Made by a program: the position numbers and the translations under genes. Positions 16,338 through 21,623 of a DNA stretch of 21,623 nt are shown piece after piece; position 1 is the stretch's first letter, and each line of letters starts with the position of its first letter. Where the stretch lies: positions 1 to 21,623 of IMG/VR virus record IMGVR_UViG_3300030117_005017; one strand, given 5' to 3'. A model generated the notes under the pieces. The model ran no database searches. It saw nothing but the letters and a program-made list of their open reading frames with translations, and had not been told where the DNA came from. The stretch is from a virus.

Positions 16338-16366
16338 TTTTGAATAATAACATTGATATGTATATA
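16334..16366 (+). promoter_or_regulatory. Possible promoter in the AT-rich gap before the clamp gene
   Basis: The 62-base gap between gp43 and the clamp contains a TATATGTA-type alternating run (16355-16377). TTG at 16334 has TATGTAT 20 bases later, but a second TTG at 16340 fits equally well, so the alignment is not specific. AAGGAG at 16388-16393 is a clear ribosome site six bases before the clamp ATG. Confidence 0.25.
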
Positions 16367-16399
16367 TGTATATATCTATTAACAAATAAGGAGTGATAA

Positions 16400-17116
16400 A
16401 TGAATAAACATTCACTAAACCGTTTCATCGACAAATATTATCTTGGAGGAAATTGTTCTTCAGTTGTGATAAAAAGCGATGGAACAAATCTATCTACTAG
16501 GTTCATCACAGGTGATAAGAATTTGCTTGGTGAACTAAAGATGTCAGATTGGAAATTTGATAAAGCTGAACTTGGTGTTTACAACACAGAACAGTTGGTA
16601 AAACTACTTTCAGTTATGTCAGATAATATTTCGATGAATTTGACGAAAGCTGGTGATAAGGTTGTTTCTCTTAAAGTATCGGACAGTGCTTCAAGCGTAA
16701 ATTACATGCTTTCTGATTTATCTGTGATTGGACAAGTACCTAATATGAAGAGCGTACCTGACTTTGAAGTAAAGATAAAAGTTGATAAGTCTTTTATGAA
16801 TAAGTTTGTTGCTGGTAAAGGTGCATTAGCTGATACAGATAACTTTACAGTATTGACAAGCGATGATGGCGTAAAGGTTGTAATTGGTTATGCAGAAATA
16901 AATACTAATCGTGTGACTCTGCCTGTTCAAACAGAAACTTATGATGTCATAGATAATGTTTCTTTCAATGCTAATCTATTCAGAGATGTTTTAGTTGCTA
17001 ACAAAGAATGTGAAAGTGCTACATTAGAAGTTAGTTCACAGGGTCTTGCCCGTATCAAATTTAAAATTGATGAGTATGATGCCACTTACTATCTTGTTGC
17101 AGAAACAGATGTGTAA
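16400..17116 (+). CDS. Sliding clamp, gp45-like
   Basis: This would be the ring-shaped processivity factor for gp43, loaded by gp44/gp62. At 238 residues it is the size of T4 gp45 (228) and has its pattern of repeated beta-alpha-beta halves. The N-terminal half includes SSVVIKSDG, TRFITGDKNLLGELKMSDW and FDKAELGVYNTEQLVKLL. The C-terminal half includes NTNRVTLPVQTETYDVI and ends FKIDEYDATYYLVAETDV, like the gp45 C-terminus. Sequence identity in this family is low, so the call rests partly on context: it follows the polymerase and precedes the clamp loader. Its stop (TAA) touches the next ATG. Confidence 0.85.
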   Translation: MNKHSLNRFIDKYYLGGNCSSVVIKSDGTNLSTRFITGDKNLLGELKMSDWKFDKAELGVYNTEQLVKLLSVMSDNISMNLTKAGDKVVSLKVSDSASSVNYMLSDLSVIGQVPNMKSVPDFEVKIKVDKSFMNKFVAGKGALADTDNFTVLTSDDGVKVVIGYAEINTNRVTLPVQTETYDVIDNVSFNANLFRDVLVANKECESATLEVSSQGLARIKFKIDEYDATYYLVAETDV

Positions 17117-17881
17117 ATGGAGTCTTATGTAGACACCACAAGAGTATCAGTTCGACCAATCTACAAAGCATTGGCGAGAGATATAATTGAAAAGAATCAT
17201 TACAGTGGTAGGTTGTCCTCTTGTAGATATCCGTTAGGGGTATTTTATCAAACGGACAACCAACATCAATTCTTTGATGAGGCTGAAGAGAAACTAATTG
17301 GAGTAGCCTGTTATGGATTTCCAGTTGGTAGAAGAGTTATTGGTTCAATCTTTAGTGAAGAGATACTAGAAAATAAAAACATTTTGGAATTGACAAGACT
17401 GTATATAGATGATGGTTATGGTAAAAACATAGAGTCGCATGTTATCTCATCCACATTTAAATGGTTGAGAGAAAATGCTCCAAACATAAAAGTTTTAGTG
17501 TCCTACGCAGATCCTGAACAAAGTCATGATGGTGCTATCTATCAAGCCACTAATTGGATATATCAAGGTTGTGGTGACTTTCAGTTAGCACCAACATACT
17601 CTTTAAGAGTTAATGAAGAAGATGATTGGATGCACAGCAGAAGCGTATATTCAAAGTATGGTTCAGCTGCACCTAAGAATTTGATTAAAACCATAGGACA
17701 AACCTTTTGGTTGAAGAAAGAAGCCACAAAACATAGATATATTTATTTTTTAGGAAATAAAACAGAAAACAGAAAGTTTCGTAAAGTGATGAAACATCCT
17801 GAGATGAGATATCCGAAAAATTATGTACAAGAAGTTGAAATTACAAAAGTAGAGGTAGAAAATAACAAATGGGAAAATTAG
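17117..17881 (+). CDS. Mom-like GNAT-fold protein 1 (putative DNA modification)
   Basis: This resembles phage Mu Mom, a GNAT-fold protein that converts adenine in DNA to a carbamoylmethyl form that blocks restriction. Visible shared blocks are IIEKNHYSGR (23-32), LIGVACYGFP (60-69), ELTRLYIDD (91-99), SHVISSTFKWLR (107-118), VSYADPEQSHDGAIYQATNW (128-147), and a basic C-terminal region with FWLKKEATKHRYIYFL. The ATG immediately follows the clamp stop without an obvious ribosome site, suggesting translational coupling. The gene overlaps gp44 by 13 bases. It lies between clamp and clamp loader, where T4 has no gene. DNA modification is inferred from family resemblance. The exact chemical product cannot be read from sequence. 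Confidence 0.78.
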   Translation: MESYVDTTRVSVRPIYKALARDIIEKNHYSGRLSSCRYPLGVFYQTDNQHQFFDEAEEKLIGVACYGFPVGRRVIGSIFSEEILENKNILELTRLYIDDGYGKNIESHVISSTFKWLRENAPNIKVLVSYADPEQSHDGAIYQATNWIYQGCGDFQLAPTYSLRVNEEDDWMHSRSVYSKYGSAAPKNLIKTIGQTFWLKKEATKHRYIYFLGNKTENRKFRKVMKHPEMRYPKNYVQEVEITKVEVENNKWEN

Positions 17882-18807
17882 AACATACCCTTTGGGTTGA
17901 GAAGTATCGGCCTGATTCATTAGAGTCTTACATAGGTAATGAACATCTAAAAAGTAAGATAAAATTGTATTTAGAAAATGGTGACTTACCACATCTTCTT
18001 TTATATGGAAGAGCTGGTACGGGTAAAACAACATTGGCAAAATTGTTGGTTAATAATATAGAGTGTGACCAACTTTATATAAATGCTTCTGATGAGAATA
18101 GTGTGGATACAGTTCGTAATAAAGTTCGTAACTTTGCTTCTACAATTGGATTCAAAGATATGAAGGTTATTATATTAGATGAATGTGATTATATCACACC
18201 AAATGCTCAGGCAGCTCTTCGTAATCTAATGGAGACTTTTTCTAAGCACACTAGATTTATACTAACTTGTAACTATGTTGAAAGAATCATAGACCCAATA
18301 CAAAGTCGTTGTCAACCATTTCAAATAGTGCCACCATCAAGAAAAGAAGTTGCTGTACATCTTAATAGTATACTTAAAGAAGAGACTGTTACTTTTGAGA
18401 TGGATGATGTAGCTACATTAGTTAATGGTGGTTATCCTGATATTCGTAGAGTTATAAATTTTGCTCAAAGACAAGTAGTGGATGGTAAACTGTCAATTGA
18501 CCAAAATAATTTAGTAGCGGTAGATTTAAATGTCAATGTATTTTCTTCACAAATTATAAATGTCCTAAAGACACAAAGTAAAAAAGATGCTTTCGTAACT
18601 ATAAGAAAGATGTTGGCTGATAATCAGATATCAGACTTTGCTGATCTGTTTCGTTTACTCTATGATGAGGTTGATGACTATGGTAAAGGGCATATCGCAG
18701 AATGTATTTTAACCGTAGCTAAATATCAGTTGTCAGATGCTCAGGTAGTTGATAAGGAGATAAATGCTATGGCTATGTTAATAGAATTACTAGGAGTAAT
18801 AAAATGA
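17869..18807 (+). CDS. Clamp loader large subunit, gp44-like AAA+ ATPase
   Basis: This ATPase opens the clamp and loads it at primer-template junctions together with gp62. In 312 residues it shows WVEKYRPDSLESYIG (9-23, the classic RFC/gp44 opening), Walker A GRAGTGKTT (47-55), Walker B IILDECD (101-107, the DExx box as DECD), LRNLMETF and the SRC motif QSRCQPF (145-151) supplying the arginine finger. The C-terminal collar is helical. GAGG about 13-16 bases upstream of the ATG may serve as the ribosome site. The start overlaps the Mom-like gene, and the stop overlaps the next gene as ATGA. Confidence 0.95.
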   Translation: MGKLEHTLWVEKYRPDSLESYIGNEHLKSKIKLYLENGDLPHLLLYGRAGTGKTTLAKLLVNNIECDQLYINASDENSVDTVRNKVRNFASTIGFKDMKVIILDECDYITPNAQAALRNLMETFSKHTRFILTCNYVERIIDPIQSRCQPFQIVPPSRKEVAVHLNSILKEETVTFEMDDVATLVNGGYPDIRRVINFAQRQVVDGKLSIDQNNLVAVDLNVNVFSSQIINVLKTQSKKDAFVTIRKMLADNQISDFADLFRLLYDEVDDYGKGHIAECILTVAKYQLSDAQVVDKEINAMAMLIELLGVIK

Positions 18808-19055
18808 ATATGAAACCACAAAAGCCATTACCTAAACCTAAGACACAAGTTCAGGTTGATTTGAGTGAAGCCGAAACTATGAAATGTGAAGATTGTGGTA
18901 ACACAGTTTTTATTCCAGCATTTTTCCTAAAGAGACTTTCACCACTTGTATCTCCAACAGGACAAGAAGCACTTATACCAATTCAGGTATATAGTTGTGG
19001 AAATTGTGGTAAGGTGCCGGACAAGTTAATGAAGGAAGTTAATGGCAACAGTTAA
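18804..19055 (+). CDS. Small zinc-ribbon protein, 83 aa
   Basis: The product has two CxxC knuckles, CEDC at 28-31 and CGNC at 65-68, separated by 33 residues, a typical zinc ribbon. The proline- and lysine-rich N-terminus is probably disordered. AGGAG at 18792-18796 is seven bases from the ATG. The gene overlaps gp44 by four bases and gp62 by 14. T4 has nothing between genes 44 and 62, so this may be an extra clamp-loader or transcription-associated factor, as zinc ribbons often bind nucleic acid or polymerases. The specific function is unknown. Confidence 0.82.
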   Translation: MNMKPQKPLPKPKTQVQVDLSEAETMKCEDCGNTVFIPAFFLKRLSPLVSPTGQEALIPIQVYSCGNCGKVPDKLMKEVNGNS

Positions 19056-19491
19056 AAAGAAGAGTTTATTCGATCACATCAAACAGATAACAGATGTTCA
19101 GAACCCTAATTATTGGGATGAGATTTCTGATGATGATAAAAAGTCGTGGTCTAACTACATGGTTAACAGATTCTTATCTATGAAAATGGATTGGGTAGAG
19201 TTTGTTAATGAGGTACAGAAGTATTCTTTAGAGCCAGAACAGGTTTATAAAATTTACACAGATATACTGCCGAAAAAAAGACAATGGCTAAAGTATATCA
19301 AAGGAGATAAAAAGATGAAGTATCCAAAATGGGTATATGAAATAGTTGCTAAGCATCTACAATGTAGTATGAGAGAAGCTAGCGAGGCAGTAGATATGTA
19401 TGAATTGTCGCATGGTGGACAAGCAGAATTAGTAGACATACTTATTAAGTATGGTAAAACAGAGGATGAGTGTCGTAAGATTGGATTATGA
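19042..19491 (+). CDS. Clamp loader small subunit, gp62-like
   Basis: This is probably the single small subunit that completes the gp44 clamp-loader pentamer. The 149 residues have the gp62 pattern SLFDHIKQIT (8-17), DKKSWSNYMVNRFLSM (32-47), VQKYSLEPEQVYKIYTDILP (58-77) and YIKGDKK near 84-90. T4 gp62 is somewhat longer (187 aa). AAGGAAG at 19032-19038 precedes the ATG. Position after gp44 supports the call, since gp62 sequences diverge strongly. The stop overlaps the next start as ATGA. Confidence 0.82.
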   Translation: MATVKKKSLFDHIKQITDVQNPNYWDEISDDDKKSWSNYMVNRFLSMKMDWVEFVNEVQKYSLEPEQVYKIYTDILPKKRQWLKYIKGDKKMKYPKWVYEIVAKHLQCSMREASEAVDMYELSHGGQAELVDILIKYGKTEDECRKIGL

Positions 19492-20129
19492 GTGTTACCA
19501 ACTTTACTGTTGAAGAAATACCTAGAAAATCCATAGTTCAATTTATTGAAAAACATCACTATTCTCACAATGTAAATGGAGTGCAATCTTTGTATCACTT
19601 CGGATTATATGGTGAGGGCAACTTTGGTTTACCTAAAATGATTGGTGCTATGATGTATGCTATACCATCTATGCCAGCTACTGCTTCAAAATATAATCCA
19701 ATTAATCCTAATAAATGTTTAGAGCTAAGAAGACTTGTTTGTGTGGATGACACACCTAAAAATACCGAAAGTTATTTTATCGGAAAGACTTTCAAATGGT
19801 TAAAAAAGTATACTGATATGGAAGTTATAGTTTCATTTGCCGACCAACACTATGGTCATTCTGGCACAATTTACAAAGCAACTAACTTTGATTACTTAGG
19901 TGAAACTGCTGACGCTAGAGTATTAATCGTTGATGGTAAGGAAATGCACAGTAGGTCTCTAAATCAACTGAAGAGACCATATGGAAGAGAATTAAATCGT
20001 AGGTATAAAGCCGGTGATGAAAATATTTTTTGGAAGAAGAGAAAACCAAAACATATTTATGTTTACTATCTCAGTAAAAAAATCAAAAGACAAATAAAAA
20101 AGCTTGACTTTCAGCCTAAAAGTTCGTAG
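19488..20129 (+). CDS. Mom-like GNAT-fold protein 2 (putative DNA modification)
   Basis: This second protein of the Mom type is clearly different from the first. Shared blocks are FIEKHHYSHN (19-28), IGAMMYAIPS (52-61), ELRRLVCVDDTPKN (79-92), YFIGKTFKWLKK (96-107), VSFADQHYGHSGTIYKATNF (115-134) and EMHSRSLNQLKRPYG. It lacks the first protein's longer C-terminus and has a different loop between the HYS and IGA blocks. The start overlaps gp62 as ATGA. Its last codons and TAG stop coincide with promoter-like element copy B, so regulatory DNA overlaps coding DNA here. It occupies the position after gene 62 where T4 carries regA. Role in DNA modification is inferred. Confidence 0.76.
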   Translation: MSVTNFTVEEIPRKSIVQFIEKHHYSHNVNGVQSLYHFGLYGEGNFGLPKMIGAMMYAIPSMPATASKYNPINPNKCLELRRLVCVDDTPKNTESYFIGKTFKWLKKYTDMEVIVSFADQHYGHSGTIYKATNFDYLGETADARVLIVDGKEMHSRSLNQLKRPYGRELNRRYKAGDENIFWKKRKPKHIYVYYLSKKIKRQIKKLDFQPKSS

Positions 20130-20137
20130 CTTTTAAT
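20096..20137 (+). promoter_or_regulatory. Promoter-like element, copy B, upstream of the Nmad1-like gene
   Basis: AAAAAAGCTTGACTTT (20096-20111) and TTCGTAGCTTT (20123-20133) match copy A at identical spacing; the 11 bases between them differ. TTG at 20104 is 20 bases before TAGCTTTT at 20127. The dyad is AAAAGCT/AGCTTTT with a 23-base centre, one base pair longer than in copy A, supporting selection for symmetry or simply the shared sequence. The element overlaps the 3' end of the upstream gene. Confidence 0.7.
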
Positions 20138-20155
20138 GTAAATTGGAGTGTTATA

Positions 20156-20539
20156 ATGAAGAATATAAAAGAATCTAAAAGTGTGACTTATACAGAGGAT
20201 GTTCATCCTGTCGTTGAACAGATGGAAAAAGAATGGCCTGAGATGACTAAGGAGTTCAAAAGATTACAAAGAGAACAGTATGAACTATTTCTGAGGAAGC
20301 AGCATGATTATGGTCCTGGTAATATTTCTGTCGGTACTATGTTGCAAACACCAGATGAAACTCATCTAGCACTAACTGGCTTATGGTTTCGTATGAATGA
20401 TAAGATACAACGATTGAAAAATATGTTAATGAGTAAAAGAGAATCTGCCGTTGATGAACCTATGGAAGATGCTTACTTAGATGTTAGTAATTATGGTATT
20501 ATGGCAACCATTGTAAAAAATGGTAAGTGGGGAAAGTAA
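20156..20539 (+). CDS. Nmad1 / DUF1599-like nucleotide-modification-associated protein
   Basis: The 127 residues match the pattern of the nucleotide modification associated domain 1 family: RKQHDYGPGN (47-56), a long spacer, RMNDKIQRLKNML (79-91) and VDEPMEDAYLDVSNYGIMA (99-117). The conserved acidic residues suggest an all-alpha, MazG-like metal-dependent nucleotide-binding fold; enzymatic activity is not established. GGAG at 20145-20148 lies seven bases before the ATG. It is the first gene after promoter copy B and sits one gene from the second Mom-like protein, consistent with a modified-nucleotide pathway. Assignment is by recalled motif pattern. Confidence 0.75.
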   Translation: MKNIKESKSVTYTEDVHPVVEQMEKEWPEMTKEFKRLQREQYELFLRKQHDYGPGNISVGTMLQTPDETHLALTGLWFRMNDKIQRLKNMLMSKRESAVDEPMEDAYLDVSNYGIMATIVKNGKWGK

Positions 20540-20694
20540 TGAAGTCTGTCAGAAAAATAATTAAAGAAATGGTAGACAAATATCCAAATGATATGGAACT
20601 TGGAGCTAGAGTACGTTGGTATATAAAATGGTTGTATGAAGGTGTGACTAAAAGAAGTGAGGAATATAAAGATGACAACAAATGGAGTGTATAA
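20539..20694 (+). CDS. Small hypothetical protein, 51 aa
   Basis: The start shares its A with the preceding stop (TAATG). The product begins MKSVRKIIKEMVDKYPNDME and continues LGARVRWYIKWLY, an amphipathic helical protein with a basic, Trp-containing face. There is no known motif. Tight coupling to the upstream gene and protein-like composition support a real gene. Short proteins with a similar PNDMELGA-like segment seem familiar from T4-like phages, but I cannot name a family. Confidence 0.7.
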   Translation: MKSVRKIIKEMVDKYPNDMELGARVRWYIKWLYEGVTKRSEEYKDDNKWSV

Positions 20695-20806
20695 GTATGA
20701 GTGTAAGGCTGGAACTTATGAATCAGATACATTGATTGGTTTGTTGTGGGAAAGGTTTACTCATAAGTTATGGCATTTGATAAAGCACGGTAGGTGGATG
20801 GATTGA
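20672..20806 (+). CDS. Small hypothetical protein, 44 aa
   Basis: It overlaps the previous small gene by 23 bases and the nuclease gene by four. The product contains YKYECKAGTYESDTLIGLL and ends HLIKHGRWMD, with several Trp and His residues. GTGAGG at 20657-20662 is nine bases upstream of the ATG. Continuity of overlapping frames supports translation. Function is unknown. Confidence 0.65.
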   Translation: MTTNGVYKYECKAGTYESDTLIGLLWERFTHKLWHLIKHGRWMD

Positions 20807-21623
20807 AAAAAATAAGCTATAGTCAATATTCAATGTGGTCTCAATGTCCACATCGATGGAAGACTTCTTATGTCGATGGTATCAGAGAATACTCGGATAG
20901 CATTCATACAATGTTTGGTACTTCGATGCACGAAGTAATACAAACTTTTCTCACAGTGATGTATAATGATACTGCTAAATTAGCAGAACAATTACCATTA
21001 GAAGATATGTTACGGACTAGAATGAAACGTAACTTTGAACAGATTGTTAAAGCAAATGGTGGTGAGATGTTTTGTACTGAAAGCGACATGGTAGAGTTTT
21101 ATACACAAGGTATAGAGATACTCAAATTTATCAGAAAGAAAAGAGGTCAGTACTTTAGTAAGAAAGGTTATGAATTGATTGGTATAGAAGTGCCACTAAA
21201 TTATAATTTACCAAGCGGTATAAAATTTGTCGGTTTTATCGACATCGTAATCAGAGATACGGTGAGAGATGTAATTAAAATTTATGATATCAAAACCTCT
21301 ACTATGGGTTGGAATAAATATATGAAAGCTGATAAGAACAAAACCGACCAACTACTACTCTACAAACAATTTTACTCCAAACAGTTTAACCATCCTATAG
21401 ATAAAATAGAAGTTGAATATTTTATAGTAAAAAGAAAGTTATATGAAAACTTAGACTTTCCACAAAAAAGAGTACAAAAGTTTGTACCAGCAAATGGTAA
21501 ACCATCTATAAATAAAGTAGTTAGTAGATTAGATGTATTTTTGAAAGAATGCTTTACTTCTGATGGAGAATATAATGTCGAACATATTTATAGAAAAGAA
21601 GCATCTAAAAAAAATTGTAGATT
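20803..21623 (+). CDS. RecB/Cas4-like PD-(D/E)XK nuclease, 3' end beyond window
   Basis: This is probably an exonuclease of the Cas4/RecB superfamily. From TTG 20803 there are 273 codons before the window ends. It begins KISYSQYSMWSQCPHRWK with Cys15, the usual opening of this family. It then has GTSMHE (39-44, His43), GFIDIV with Asp147, YDIKTS with Asp162 and Lys164, and QLLLY (183-187), the QxxxY helix. This is the full catalytic set. Cys272, two codons from the end, may begin the C-terminal cysteine cluster that binds an iron-sulfur cluster with Cys15 in Cas4/AddB-type enzymes; the rest is outside the window. I chose TTG because AGGTGG at 20792-20797 precedes it and the family opening follows directly. 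It overlaps the upstream stop. Confidence 0.85.
   Translation, partial: MKKISYSQYSMWSQCPHRWKTSYVDGIREYSDSIHTMFGTSMHEVIQTFLTVMYNDTAKLAEQLPLEDMLRTRMKRNFEQIVKANGGEMFCTESDMVEFYTQGIEILKFIRKKRGQYFSKKGYELIGIEVPLNYNLPSGIKFVGFIDIVIRDTVRDVIKIYDIKTSTMGWNKYMKADKNKTDQLLLYKQFYSKQFNHPIDKIEVEYFIVKRKLYENLDFPQKRVQKFVPANGKPSINKVVSRLDVFLKECFTSDGEYNVEHIYRKEASKKNCR

Noticed and set aside
16355-16377. TATATGTA-type run before the clamp gene as a functional tandem repeat
   Set aside because: Short, imperfect and in an AT-rich gap; low complexity explains it.
17750-18040. A 96-codon minus-strand open frame opposite the Mom-like 1 / gp44 junction
   Set aside because: Lies entirely opposite supported coding sequence, with no domain or start signal.
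19254-19598. A 114-codon minus-strand open frame opposite gp62 and Mom-like 2
   Set aside because: Antisense shadow of two supported genes with no initiation signal; no minus-strand gene elsewhere.
1-21623. CRISPR arrays, insertion sequences or long repeats
   Set aside because: Reading through the window I found no regularly spaced repeats, transposase genes or long terminal repeats; the only notable repeated sequence is the promoter-like element pair.

Overview
The window reads as the replication and nucleotide-metabolism region of a T4-like tailed phage (Caudoviricetes, myovirus-type replisome), probably marine. It is AT-rich, every supported gene is on the + strand, and genes abut or overlap by a few bases throughout. 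No gap without a gene exceeds about 120 bases. The T4-type replisome is nearly complete: a gp32-like ssDNA-binding protein, UvsX/RecA, a 5'-3' exonuclease (RNase H-like), a gp41/DnaB helicase, family B polymerase gp43, clamp gp45 and clamp loader gp44/gp62. No primase is seen. ThyX, an adenosylcobalamin-dependent (class II) ribonucleotide reductase and an Nmad1/DUF1599-like protein add nucleotide metabolism.

Layout: (1) 15-4274: ThyX, a divergent family A polymerase-like protein, a 622-residue protein of unknown function with a possible nuclease-like core, and a 133-residue hypothetical. (2) 4275-8869: a promoter and leader with two small hairpins, gp32-like SSB, a tRNA-Ala(UGC), UvsX, exonuclease, a 59-residue basic protein, and the helicase. 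(3) 8870-10925: class II RNR. (4) 10903-13771: a possible short ORF, then a full-length TonB-dependent outer-membrane receptor with signal peptide, ending at a strong intrinsic terminator. (5) 13777-20129: a promoter, gp43, gp45, a Mom-like GNAT protein, gp44, a zinc ribbon, gp62 and a second Mom-like protein. (6) 20096-21623: a second copy of the same promoter-like element, the Nmad1-like protein, two small ORFs, and a RecB/Cas4-like nuclease cut by the window end.

Host: the receptor has the carboxypeptidase-regulatory-like N-terminal domain and plug sequence typical of Bacteroidota and relatives. The intergenic elements TTG-N20-TAnnTTT resemble the -33/-7 promoters of Bacteroidota. Together these suggest, by inference only, a host in the FCB group (Bacteroidota or Marinimicrobia-like).

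The most unusual content is the intact outer-membrane transporter lying inside a phage replication region, directly downstream of a B12-dependent RNR. Next are the two different Mom-like DNA-modification candidates embedded in the clamp/clamp-loader operon, with an Nmad1-like gene beside them, and the repeated promoter element.
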